From: an uncultured Archangium sp.
GTDB lineage: Bacteria; Myxococcota; Myxococcia; Myxococcales; Myxococcaceae
DNA length: 64,000 nt
Assembly (NCBI GenBank): GCA_903905455.1
Contig: CAIVGN010000130.1
Span: 1 to 64,000, forward strand
Direction of reading: 5' to 3'
Shown: piece after piece, positions 8,307 through 16,451 of the stretch
Layout: each line of letters starts with the position of its first letter
Position numbering within the stretch: the stretch's first letter is position 1
Position numbers and translations under genes: made by a program
The notes under the pieces: generated by a model
Told to the model about the DNA's origin: nothing
The model's database searches: none
Seen by the model: only the letters and a program-made list of their open reading frames with translations

Positions 8307-9419
8307 TCACGCCTTGAGCTGCAGCTTCTCCAGGGCCCCCTCGCCGAGCACGAGGTGCACCTGGCCCACCTTCGACGCGAGGTCCTTGTAGGCCTCGAGT
8401 TCCTTGAGCCGCATGAGCAGCGGGTTCTCGGCGAGCACCTTCGCGGTCTGCGCCATGCTGCGGGTGGCCGCGGTCTCCTCGCGGCGGAGGATCACGTTGG
8501 CCTCGGCCTCCTTCTGGGCCTGGATCACCTTGTTGAGGAGTTCCTTCATCTCGCCCGGCAGCACGACGTCCTTCACGCCGAGTTCGATGAGTTCGAGCCC
8601 CACGCCTTGGGCGCGATCGCGCACCGCCGGCGTCATCACCTTCGAGAGTTCGTCACGGTTGACCAGCAGCTCGTCGAGCGTGCGGGTGGTCACCGCCTCG
8701 CGGGCCGAGAGCTGCATCGCGAGGTACACGATGTCGTCGGGGGCACGGGCGACCGTGGCCAGGCGCTTGGCGTCCTTCACGCGGAAGGTCGCGCTGAGGT
8801 TGAGGCGCAGGGTCACGCGGTCTCGAGTCATGACTTCCTGGCCGGTCACCGCGAGCACGCGCTCGCGGAGATCGATCACCGCCATGGTGACGGTGCGCAT
8901 GGTGTTCCAGGCGGCGTGACGACCGGCCGACAGCACGGCATCGAGCTGGCCATCGACGTACCGCACGGCCACGTGGCCCTCGGGCGCGGTCACCTCGACG
9001 TAGTCCCGCCCCTTCGCGAGGGCGGCCACGTCGACCTGGAGCGGCCGGGTCTCGACCGCCGAGGTATCGAACCCCTCGACCTTCACCAGAGGCGTCACGG
9101 CCCCGGTGGCGCGCTCGACCTGGCGATCGACCGTCCACACCTGGTGCACGCCCGCGCCCAGCCACAGCGCCGGCTTGCCGCGACGCATCACGAGGCCCCG
9201 CTCGTGGGGCGCGAGGCTGATCACCTGGAGGTCTTCGGCGGGGACCAGCGCGAGCCGGCGCTCGTCGAGCTCGGCGAGGAGGTTCAGGGTCGACACCTTC
9301 TCGACGCGCAGCTGCGCGAAGGCGGCCCACACGCGGTGCGCGCCGGGTGCGAGGTACTTCAGGGGAAGGCCGTCCTCGATGAGGAAGGCGCGCTCGTGCT
9401 GCAGGATCTCGATCTTCAT
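8307..9419 (-). CDS. Slipin/SPFH (band 7) family protein
   Basis: The 370-residue protein resembles the stomatin/prohibitin (SPFH) family, which forms oligomers on membranes and often supports proteolysis or envelope integrity. The central part (about 185-320) carries the SPFH pattern, with VLAVTGQEVMTRDRVTLRLN, then a repeated Ala/Glu-rich helix, LIELGVKDVVLPGEMKELLNKV and a coiled coil containing AQKEAEANVILRREETAATRS. There is no obvious N-terminal membrane helix; two N-terminal copies of a beta pattern (residues 1-120) precede the SPFH part. The start is the ATG at 9419 with GGAGG 6 bases upstream; longer in-frame starts are not conserved in character. It is transcribed alone, leftward. 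Confidence 0.8.
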   Translation of the reverse strand: MKIEILQHERAFLIEDGLPLKYLAPGAHRVWAAFAQLRVEKVSTLNLLAELDERRLALVPAEDLQVISLAPHERGLVMRRGKPALWLGAGVHQVWTVDRQVERATGAVTPLVKVEGFDTSAVETRPLQVDVAALAKGRDYVEVTAPEGHVAVRYVDGQLDAVLSAGRHAAWNTMRTVTMAVIDLRERVLAVTGQEVMTRDRVTLRLNLSATFRVKDAKRLATVARAPDDIVYLAMQLSAREAVTTRTLDELLVNRDELSKVMTPAVRDRAQGVGLELIELGVKDVVLPGEMKELLNKVIQAQKEAEANVILRREETAATRSMAQTAKVLAENPLLMRLKELEAYKDLASKVGQVHLVLGEGALEKLQLKA

Positions 9420-9666
9420 TGGCGTCCTCCATGGGGTGCTGGGTGCGACTGACGAAAAGTGAGGGTCGCCGCGCTCACGGGTGCAACGCGTTGCCGACAG
9501 GGCCGACTGCGCCCCTGGGCACCGAAAGCCCATGCGTGATGGCGTCGCGTCGGGCGATGCGGCGCGCGGGCTCGACGGAGCTGGCGCGCCGATGGCGTCG
9601 ACGGGAGACCTCACTGCGAACGAGCACTTTCAGCCGTGTTTCACCTGCTCACGCGACAGCCCCCGG

Positions 9667-9739
9667 TGGGGCGAGAAGGAGTCGAACCTTCGACGCGAGA
9701 TGATGAGTCTCGTGCTCTACCGGGCTGAGCTATCGCTCC
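9667..9739 (-). tRNA. tRNA-Met (anticodon CAT), diverged copy
   Basis: The 73-nt - strand sequence folds as a cloverleaf. The acceptor is GGAGCGA against TCGCCCC, the D stem GCTC/GAGC, the anticodon stem CGAGA/TCTCG with loop CTCATCA (anticodon CAT), the T stem GAAGG/CCTTC with loop TTCGACT, and the discriminator A. It is of elongator type, with a normal first acceptor pair. Oddities are an A3-C70 mismatch in the acceptor, C at position 37 where a purine is expected, and no encoded CCA (ACCG instead). It may be a functional variant or an eroding copy. Confidence 0.8.
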
Positions 9740-9931
9740 GGCGTTCGAGGCCGGTGCCCCCTTTCGAGGGCGTGTCCCTTCGGGCTGGCCGTGCGAACCG
9801 CCTGCGTTGACGTGGAAACGGGGAACGATGACTCGTCCCGAACCCACGAACCGGCGCAGCCCCTGCCCGAAGACGACGTTCTGGACGCGCCTCCTTTTTC
9901 TCCCTGACGTGGTAGTTCGGAAATCACGAAG

Positions 9932-10561
9932 ATGACCGTGCCTCCGCCCTTCCAATCGAAGCACCCGCCGACGAGCTTCTACCGCTCGGTGCTGCACGCG
10001 TGGAACGGCCTGGTCCACACCGTGGTGCACCAGCGCAACATGCGCATGCACGTCATCTCGGGGCTGTTGGTGGGCCTGGTGGGGGCCGGCATTCCCTTGG
10101 GGCTCGCCGAGAAGGTGATCCTGATCTTCTGCGTGCTGCTGGTGCTCTTCGCCGAGATGCTCAACTCCGCGCTCGAGCAGTTGGTCGATCTCGCGATCCA
10201 GCAGTTCGACGAGAAGGCCAAGCTGACCAAGGACATCGCGGCGGCGGGGGTGCTGGTGCTGGCCATCGGCACGGTGGTGATCTTCGCCGCGGTGTTGGTC
10301 CACAACGCCGCGACGATCTTCTCGAACCTCGCGGCCATCGAACGGCAGGTGCTGTGGGGCGTGCCGTTGACCTTCTTCGGTGGGGCGCTGATGCACGAAC
10401 AGAAGAAGCCGGTGTGGCTCGACGTGCTCTTCGGCGTCGGCGCGCTGGGCACCTGGGCGGTGACCACCACCTGGACCGAGTCGCAGGTCTTCTCGGCGAT
10501 GACGCTCGGGTTGCTGGTGGTGTGCGGCGCCGCGGCGATCTCACGCCAGCGCGCTCGTTAG
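9932..10561 (+). CDS. dgkA: Diacylglycerol/undecaprenol kinase family membrane protein, extended
   Basis: The family phosphorylates diacylglycerol or undecaprenol at the inner membrane. The N-terminal half (about 15-125) has three membrane helices and the signature ENxAxExxVD in the variant form AEMLNSALEQLVDL (about 75-88), then EKAKLTKDIAAAGVLV with the lysine, aspartate and small residues of the active site. The protein is 209 residues, against about 120 for typical DgkA. The extra C-terminal part adds two or three more helices of unknown role. The ATG at 9932 has only a weak ribosome site. It stands alone on the + strand. Confidence 0.85.
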   Translation: MTVPPPFQSKHPPTSFYRSVLHAWNGLVHTVVHQRNMRMHVISGLLVGLVGAGIPLGLAEKVILIFCVLLVLFAEMLNSALEQLVDLAIQQFDEKAKLTKDIAAAGVLVLAIGTVVIFAAVLVHNAATIFSNLAAIERQVLWGVPLTFFGGALMHEQKKPVWLDVLFGVGALGTWAVTTTWTESQVFSAMTLGLLVVCGAAAISRQRAR

Positions 10562-10570
10562 AAAAAACAA

Positions 10571-10591
10571 AGCCCGGCACATGGCCGGGCT
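10571..10591 (-). terminator. Intrinsic terminator between convergent genes
   Basis: A perfect 8-bp stem (AGCCCGGC and its complement) has a 5-base loop. Leftward it is followed by TTGTTTTTTC, so it mainly serves the leftward small gene at 10699-10884. It lies 9 bp beyond the stop of the rightward dgkA gene and could stop that transcript too, less efficiently. Confidence 0.8.
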
Positions 10592-10698
10592 CCTCACTTC
10601 CGCAGCGACGCCATGGCCGCTGGTCTGCTGCTCACCCGTTCGGGCCTCCGCTCCCGGCGCCTGGCCGGAAGTCGGAGCGACCCTTCAGGCTCGCACCT

Positions 10699-10884
10699 TT
10701 ACGCGTTGGCCCGGTTCTCGGTGCCCGCGCCGTCAGCCGGCTTCACTTCTTTCAGGTCAGTGGTGACCAGATCGATGAGCTCGGTGGCGATATCCAAAAT
10801 CTGGTTCGGAGTGTACCCGCCGGCGCGGAGCTGCGCAAAGAACGTGCGCGCGAGAATCTTGGTGCCCTTCTTGTCGGTGCTCAT
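10699..10884 (-). CDS. Small protein of unknown function, 61 aa
   Basis: The 61-residue product begins MSTDKKGTKILARTFFAQLR and contains a predicted helical stretch GYTPNQILDIATELIDLV, then an acidic/polar tail. The ATG at 10884 is favoured because GGAGGA lies 5-6 bases upstream; an ATG 12 bp earlier would lie inside that site. The regular codon use, good ribosome site and dedicated terminator support a real gene. The composition suggests a small soluble helical protein with no signal peptide or membrane helix. I cannot assign a function. Confidence 0.7.
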   Translation of the reverse strand: MSTDKKGTKILARTFFAQLRAGGYTPNQILDIATELIDLVTTDLKEVKPADGAGTENRANA

Positions 10885-11125
10885 GTGTTCCTCCAAAGGA
10901 GCCCAGCCATGCGGCCCAGCGTGACCGTCCTGAGTACACCGCTCGTGCCAGAAGCATGGCGCGCCGAAACGAACGTGAACTCAACGGGTTGACTTCGCTT
11001 CCAGCTGTCAGGTGCGAAGGCCGGTTCGCACTTCACTGCGTCGGGCCGCGAAACGGGGGAGGCACCCCTGCGAGTCGAATCAGGCACTTGCCCAGCAGGG
11101 GGCGCGGACGTGCTATGGCGCGCGC

Positions 11126-12730
11126 GTGCCGTCCTACCGCGTCAACAACCTCGCGCTGTGGCTCGATGAGCCGGATTCGCTGCTCACGAAGAAGGCGGCC
11201 GAGAAGCTCGGGGTCACCGCCGCCGATCTGCAGAGCGTCCGCATCGTTCGTTCGGTGCTCGACGCGCGCAAGAAGAACAGCCCGCGCTACATCCACACCG
11301 TCGAGGTGGAGTTCGCCAAGGGCAAGCTTCCGCGGACGGTGCCGCCCGACGTGAGCGAGGTCGAGGCGCCGCCCCCGCCCACCCTGCCCGTCAAGCGCCA
11401 GCCAGACCAGCGGCCGATCATCGTGGGCATGGGACCGACCGGGCTCTTCTGCGCGCTCGAGCTGGCGCAGCGCGGGGTGAAGTCGATCCTCCTCGATCGC
11501 GGCCGCGACGTGATCCAGCGCCGCAAGGACGTCGCCAAGCTGATGCGCGACGGCACGCTGATGACCGAGAGCAACATGAGCTTCGGCGAGGGCGGCGCCG
11601 GCGCGTACACCGACGGCAAGCTCTCGACGCGCATCAACCACCCCTCGGTGCGCAAGGTCATCGAGACCTTCGCGAAGTACGGCGCGCCCGAGCGCATCCT
11701 GGTGCAGGGCAAGCCGCACATCGGCTCGGACATTCTCCCCCTGTCGGTGGAGCGCATGCGCAAGGACCTGATCGACATGGGCGTCGAGGTGCGCTTCGAG
11801 ACGCGCGTCGAGGACCTCCTGCACCGCGACGGCAGGGTCACGGGCGTGAGGCTCGCCGACGGCAGCGAGCTGCACAGCGACCGGGTGATCCTCGCGCCGG
11901 GGAATTCGGCCCGCGAGCTGTTCGAGCGCTTCGCCACCGACGGCCACGTGTTCATCGAGCCCAAGCCCTTCGCCCTGGGGTTCCGGGCCGAGCACCCGCA
12001 GCCGCTGATCAACGCCATCCAGTACGGAGAGAAGGTGGCCGGCGACGCCAAGCTCCCGCCGGCGGACTACAAGCTGGCCGAGAACCTCTCCGTCGACGGC
12101 GACGTGCGCGGGGTCTTCTCGTTCTGCATGTGCCCCGGCGGCATCGTGGTGCCGACCCCGACCGAAGACGGCATGCAGTGCACCAACGGCATGTCGAACT
12201 CGCACCGCAACTCGAAGTACGCGAACGCGGGCATCGTGGTCTCGGTGTCGGTCGAGGACTACGCGCGGGAAGGCTTCACCGGGCCGCTGGCGGGCATCGC
12301 CTTTCAGCGGCACTGGGAAACGAAGGCCTACGAGCTGGGCGGGGGCAAGTTCCACGCCCCGGCCCAGTCCATCCCCGACTACCTCGCCGGGCGCACCCAG
12401 AAAGAGCTGGGGGGCACCACCTACCGGCCGGGCCTCTCGCGCGTCGACCTCAACCTGCTCTTCCCGGCGTGGCTGACCTCGTCGCTCAAGCAGGCGCTGC
12501 GGGCCTTCGATCGCCGCATGAAGGGCTTCATCACCGAGGAGGGCACGCTGATCGGCATCGAGGCGCGCACCTCGACGCCCCTGCGCATCACGCGCGACGA
12601 GCAGCTGCAGTCGGTCTCGATGAAGGGGCTGTACCCGGGCGGAGAAGGCGCGGGCTACGCGGGCGGCATCGTCTCGTCGGGCATCGACGGGCTGCGCATC
12701 GCCGAGCAGATCTGCGCGGAGCTATCCTGA
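11126..12730 (+). CDS. FAD-dependent dehydrogenase (COG2509-like)
   Basis: The 534-residue flavoprotein has the dinucleotide-binding loop VGMGPTGLFCALEL at about residues 105-118, followed by LLDRGRDVIQRR and SFGEGGAGAYTDGKL. It ends with the second FAD motif GLYPGGEGAGYAGGIVSSGIDG. This architecture matches uncharacterised FAD-dependent dehydrogenases of COG2509, whose substrate is unknown. The N-terminal 85 residues resemble the small domain preceding the Rossmann fold in that family. I chose the GTG at 11126 because upstream codons (from 11012) look non-coding. The product is cytosolic. It is followed after 1 bp by a small membrane protein gene, so the two are probably co-transcribed. Confidence 0.85.
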   Translation: MPSYRVNNLALWLDEPDSLLTKKAAEKLGVTAADLQSVRIVRSVLDARKKNSPRYIHTVEVEFAKGKLPRTVPPDVSEVEAPPPPTLPVKRQPDQRPIIVGMGPTGLFCALELAQRGVKSILLDRGRDVIQRRKDVAKLMRDGTLMTESNMSFGEGGAGAYTDGKLSTRINHPSVRKVIETFAKYGAPERILVQGKPHIGSDILPLSVERMRKDLIDMGVEVRFETRVEDLLHRDGRVTGVRLADGSELHSDRVILAPGNSARELFERFATDGHVFIEPKPFALGFRAEHPQPLINAIQYGEKVAGDAKLPPADYKLAENLSVDGDVRGVFSFCMCPGGIVVPTPTEDGMQCTNGMSNSHRNSKYANAGIVVSVSVEDYAREGFTGPLAGIAFQRHWETKAYELGGGKFHAPAQSIPDYLAGRTQKELGGTTYRPGLSRVDLNLLFPAWLTSSLKQALRAFDRRMKGFITEEGTLIGIEARTSTPLRITRDEQLQSVSMKGLYPGGEGAGYAGGIVSSGIDGLRIAEQICAELS

Positions 12731-12731
12731 G

Positions 12732-13100
12732 GTGAAGTACCGCGTGCGCACCGGGGAGGGCGAGCTCGCCTACGAGTCCTGGGCGCAGCTGCAGGAAGCG
12801 GCCGCCCTGGGCTTCGTCGAGGGCGACGACGAGGTACAGCGCGAGGACCAGGCGGAGTGGCGCAAGGCCTCGACGATGGCGGGGTTGATGAAGGCCGCCG
12901 CGCGCCCGAAGGCGTGGAGCACCGCGCTCTTCCGCTGGGTGCTGCTTTCGGTCCTCGGCGCGGGCTTCGCCGGGTGGGCGATTCACAAGGGCACCGCCGA
13001 AGACAAGCCCGAGCTCTACGCCCTGGGCCTGGCCGCGGGGTTCGTCGTCGCCGGCGTGCTGTTCAAGGTGACCAGCGACGCCGCGCGACGAAAGCGCTGA
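12732..13100 (+). CDS. Small protein with GYF-2/DUF4339-like domain and two membrane helices
   Basis: The 122-residue product starts at a GTG 1 bp after the preceding stop. Residues 1-50 resemble the GYF_2 type domain (YRVRTGEGELAYESWAQL then DEVQREDQAEWRKAS), often found fused to membrane segments. Residues 65-85 and 95-113 are hydrophobic and the end is basic. The function is unknown. The coupling suggests it works with, or is simply co-expressed with, the FAD dehydrogenase. It converges on the START-protein gene, with only 1 bp between stops. Confidence 0.7.
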   Translation: MKYRVRTGEGELAYESWAQLQEAAALGFVEGDDEVQREDQAEWRKASTMAGLMKAAARPKAWSTALFRWVLLSVLGAGFAGWAIHKGTAEDKPELYALGLAAGFVVAGVLFKVTSDAARRKR

Positions 13101-13101
13101 C

Positions 13102-13731
13102 TCACTTCTTCTGGGCGCGCTTCTCGATGACGGTCTTCTTGATCGCCTCGAAGACCTTGGGCACCGCCATGCCGTTGGCCTTGTTGATGATGAACATGGG
13201 GATCGAGCCGCCCGGGGCCGTGTACACGTAGTAGGTGGCGAAGGTCTTCTTGCCGTCTTCGCGGGGCTCGAGCAGCCAGTAACCGTCGTTGATGCGGATG
13301 CGCACCACCTCGGGCTTCTCGGGCACCAGCGAGTCGTTCTCCTTGGGGGCGCAGGTCCAGGTCACCTTGTAGAAGCCCTTGCCGTCCTTCCAGTCGGACT
13401 CGTCCTTGAGCGCGATGATGTAGTCGCGGGCGTCGACCAGGGGGGTGTTGAGGCGGCTGTAGAAGAGGATGTCCTTGTCGCCCTCGGAGCGAGAGAGGAC
13501 CTTCGCTTCGGCGGTGTAGGGCATCTGCCTGGGGTAGTTCTCGAGGTCGCGCACCACGTCCCAGACTTCCTTCGGGGTGGCGTCGATGAGGCCGATGGCC
13601 TTCATCTCGCGAACCTCGGTGCCCTCTCTTTCACGGCGGTAGACCTTGATTCCTTCGGGGTCTGCGGCGAGCTCCCAGCGGGGGGCGTCGGCGCCAAGGA
13701 GCATGAGGGGGACAAGGGCAAGGGCGATCAT
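13102..13731 (-). CDS. Exported START-domain lipid-binding-like protein
   Basis: The 209-residue protein has a short signal peptide (MIALALVPLMLLGADA) and then a START/SRPBCC fold. It contains WELAADPEGIKVYRRE, the ATPKEVWDVVRDLENYPRQMPYT helix, DARDYI, and a C-terminal helix KANGMAVPKVFEAIKKTV. START domains bind lipids or other hydrophobic ligands; the ligand here cannot be told. It is transcribed divergently from the OB-fold gene across 51 bp. Confidence 0.8.
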   Translation of the reverse strand: MIALALVPLMLLGADAPRWELAADPEGIKVYRREREGTEVREMKAIGLIDATPKEVWDVVRDLENYPRQMPYTAEAKVLSRSEGDKDILFYSRLNTPLVDARDYIIALKDESDWKDGKGFYKVTWTCAPKENDSLVPEKPEVVRIRINDGYWLLEPREDGKKTFATYYVYTAPGGSIPMFIINKANGMAVPKVFEAIKKTVIEKRAQKK

Positions 13732-13782
13732 CGTTCACATCCTGTCGAAACTTCGGGGGCAGAGGGGTAGTGTGCCACGGCC

Positions 13783-14547
13783 TTGAGCCAGACTGAAAAC
13801 ACCGAAGCCAATTCAGATGAGCGTATCCGCAAGATCTACGTGAAGGACCTCAAGTTGGGCGAGGTCGTGCACACCGTCTTCCGGGCCGCTCACAAAGAGA
13901 AGCACCACAGCCGCGGGGGGAAGACCTTCCTCGCGCTCACCCTCGTGGACCGCACCGGCGAGATCGACGGGCGCGTCTTCGACAACGTGGAGGCCGCCGA
14001 CCAGGCGTTCTCCGCGGACGATTACCTGCTCGTGAAGGGGAAGATCGGCCAGTTCCACGGCAAGTCGCAGATCGTGATCGACCGCCTCGAGCGGCTCGAC
14101 CCGGGCCCCATCGACGCCAACGAGTTCGTGTGGGCAGCCCCCACCGCGCCCGTGCGCGAAGAGAAAGAGAAGGCGCCGGTCACCGCCGGGAAGGAGCGCG
14201 AGGAGCACCACGCGCGCGTCCGCCTCAGCAAGCGCCTGGAGCGGTTGATGGAGAACCCGCACGTCGTGCAGGCGCTCGACAACTTCATCTCGCACCTCGA
14301 GAAGGCCTTCGACGCGCACCGGGCGGTCGTCCCGGCGAGCACCGAGCTGGCGGAGCGGCCCCCGCGCCGCGAGCGCAAGCCGCGCGGCCCGAAGGTCGAG
14401 CACAAGCCCGGCAGCGAGACGGCGGCCCCCGCGGCGCCGGCCAAGCACGAGCCCAAGCGCGACCCGTCGTTGCCCGAGGGCCTGGCGTTCAAGCCCTTCA
14501 ACGCCCTCGTCGGCGAGCCTGAGAAGACCGAGACGCCGACCACCTGA
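13783..14547 (+). CDS. OB-fold nucleic-acid-binding protein (YhaM N-domain-like)
   Basis: The 254-residue protein starts at a TTG. Residues 12-110 look like the OB fold found at the N terminus of YhaM-type 3'-5' exonucleases (IYVKDLKLGEVVHTVFRA, then TFLALTLVDRTGEIDGRVFD, VKGKIGQFHGKSQIVIDRLERL). Residues 145-185 form a helical region like the YhaM linker. The HD nuclease domain is absent and is replaced by a Lys/Pro/Ala-rich tail. It probably binds single-stranded nucleic acid and should not cut it by itself. The next gene, 2 bp downstream, encodes an HD-domain protein, so they may work together. Confidence 0.75.
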   Translation: MSQTENTEANSDERIRKIYVKDLKLGEVVHTVFRAAHKEKHHSRGGKTFLALTLVDRTGEIDGRVFDNVEAADQAFSADDYLLVKGKIGQFHGKSQIVIDRLERLDPGPIDANEFVWAAPTAPVREEKEKAPVTAGKEREEHHARVRLSKRLERLMENPHVVQALDNFISHLEKAFDAHRAVVPASTELAERPPRRERKPRGPKVEHKPGSETAAPAAPAKHEPKRDPSLPEGLAFKPFNALVGEPEKTETPTT

Positions 14548-14549
14548 CC

Positions 14550-16451
14550 ATGGCGAAGCGAATCGGAGAGCGGCTCATCGAAGCCGGTCTTTGCTCGGCG
14601 GAAGCCGTCGAGCAGGCCCTGAGCCACCAGAAGATCACCGGCCACCGGGTAGGCGACTGCCTGGTGGAGCTGGGGCTCATGCAGGAAGGCGCGTTGCTGC
14701 GCTTTCTTGCAGCCGAGTTCAAGACGCGCTTCGTGTCAGCCGAGAAGCTGTCGCAGGCGAAGATCTCTCCGGACGTGCTCGACAAGGTCCCGGTGCGGAT
14801 GGCGGAGAAGCAGGACTTCATCCCCATCGCGTACGATCCCGAGCGACGCATCCTGTCGATCGTGATGGCCGAGCCGCAGAACGAGGCGCTGGTGCGGGAG
14901 ATCGCCATCGTCACCGACGTGGCGGAGGTCTTCCCCTACGTCGCCATTCGCAGCGCCATCCAGGCGGGCATCAAGAAGCACTACTACGGCGACCACACGG
15001 CCTTCTCGGCCATGCAGAACGGGGCCTCGCTGCAGCCGGACCAGCGCAAGTTCGCGGGTTCGTCCGACGGCGACCGCGACGTCTCGAGCCGCACCAACGT
15101 CAGCGGCTCGGGGAAGACCTCGAGCCGGGTGAACCCCACGCAGCTGCGCGAGGCCCTCGGGGCGGTGCGCGGCACGATCGGCGAAAACGACTTCGTCGAG
15201 ACCCTCAACATCCTCGTCGGGTTGCTCGAGATGCCGCGCAAGGAGTTCCGCGGTCACTCGGCGCAGATCGCCCGGCAGTCACAGCTCATTGCCCGGCGCA
15301 TCGGGCTGCAGCCCCGCGACGTCGCGCACACCTCGATCGCGGCGTACCTCCACGATCTCGGCAAGAAGCCCGACCGGCACCTCACCCTGCCCCTGCTGGC
15401 GAGCTCGCCCGAGGCGAAGGCCGAGGCCAAGCGCTACGCGCGCGCGCCCATCAAGCTCTTCGAGACGGTGCACCTGCCGGGCGGCGTCAACGCGGTCCTG
15501 GCGCAGATCTACGAGGCCTACGACGGCACCGGCGTGCCGCAGGGCGTGAAGGGCGAAGACATCAGCGCCGGGGCCCGCATCATCGCGGCCGTGGACGCGT
15601 TCTTCGAGCTCACGCGCAACCCCTTCAACCTGCACGGTCGCGTGATGACCAAGCAGGAAGCCATCGCCTCGCTGCGCGAGCAGGCCGGCACGCTCTTCGA
15701 CCCGGTGGTGGTGGACACCCTCGACATCCTCCAGAGCGGCGACATCTTGCGCCAGCGGGTGGAGCAGGACGGCCGCCAGCTCTTCGTGGCTGACCCCGAC
15801 GAGGCGGTGCGCACCGACCTGATGGACTCGCTGTCGAAGGGCGGGTTGGTGGTGCAGTCGGTGATCAAGCTCGACGGCCTGATCGACGCGGTGCTCGCCA
15901 ACGAGGCCGACACCATCGCGGTGGGCCTGGGCTACGGCGTCGCCGACATCGTGGCCCTCATCCAGTTCGTGCGAGCGCGGCCGGAGAGCGCGTCCTTGCC
16001 GGTGCTGGTGCTGGGCGACCCGACGGACCCCGCGAGCAAGGAGCGCCTGGTGCAAGCCGGCGCCACCGGCTTCGTGCCCCTGCCCCTCTCGCCGGAGGAC
16101 GCGGCCACCACGCTGCGCGGGGCGTACTTCGACCGCATCGAGCACGGCGGGCTGGGTCACGTGGTGCGCGGGAGCTTCGACGAGCTGACCGCGGTGGAGC
16201 TGAGCAAGGTGCTGGGCACGTCGCGCAAGTCGGGGCGGTTGGTGGTGCGCAATGGGCCGCAGGAGGGCTACCTCCAGCTCGAGCGCGGACGCATCGTCTA
16301 CGCCCAGTTCCTCGAGAAGAAGGGCGAGGCGGCCATTCAGCCGCTGCTCACCCTGCCCCAGGCGGACTTCGCGTTCGACCCCGAGGCGATGCTGACCGAC
16401 ATGCCGAACGTCGATCGCGACTTCGACGTGGTCGTGCGCCAGCTGGCCTGA
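14550..16451 (+). CDS. Multidomain regulator: MshEN, HD-GYP-like, receiver-like, DUF4388
   Basis: The 633-residue signalling protein reads as follows. Residues 1-145 form an MshEN/GSPII_E N-terminal-like domain, a fold that can bind cyclic-di-GMP. Residues about 205-395 are an HD-type domain with HDLGKKPD (His268, Asp269). The usual HHExxDGxGYP motif is replaced by YEAYDGTGVP, so it is a variant HD-GYP. Residues about 405-520 are receiver-like and begin with VADPDEAV but lack a phosphoacceptor Asp (the site reads AVGLGYG). Residues about 530-625 are DUF4388 (GSFDELTAVELSKVLGTSRKSGRLVV). It may bind rather than hydrolyse a cyclic dinucleotide. It is coupled to the OB-fold gene and converges on tatD with no spacing. 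Confidence 0.75.
   Translation: MAKRIGERLIEAGLCSAEAVEQALSHQKITGHRVGDCLVELGLMQEGALLRFLAAEFKTRFVSAEKLSQAKISPDVLDKVPVRMAEKQDFIPIAYDPERRILSIVMAEPQNEALVREIAIVTDVAEVFPYVAIRSAIQAGIKKHYYGDHTAFSAMQNGASLQPDQRKFAGSSDGDRDVSSRTNVSGSGKTSSRVNPTQLREALGAVRGTIGENDFVETLNILVGLLEMPRKEFRGHSAQIARQSQLIARRIGLQPRDVAHTSIAAYLHDLGKKPDRHLTLPLLASSPEAKAEAKRYARAPIKLFETVHLPGGVNAVLAQIYEAYDGTGVPQGVKGEDISAGARIIAAVDAFFELTRNPFNLHGRVMTKQEAIASLREQAGTLFDPVVVDTLDILQSGDILRQRVEQDGRQLFVADPDEAVRTDLMDSLSKGGLVVQSVIKLDGLIDAVLANEADTIAVGLGYGVADIVALIQFVRARPESASLPVLVLGDPTDPASKERLVQAGATGFVPLPLSPEDAATTLRGAYFDRIEHGGLGHVVRGSFDELTAVELSKVLGTSRKSGRLVVRNGPQEGYLQLERGRIVYAQFLEKKGEAAIQPLLTLPQADFAFDPEAMLTDMPNVDRDFDVVVRQLA

Noticed and set aside
13102..13731. 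Lipoprotein status for the START protein
   Set aside because: No Cys follows the hydrophobic N terminus; it looks like a cleaved or uncleaved signal peptide without a lipobox.
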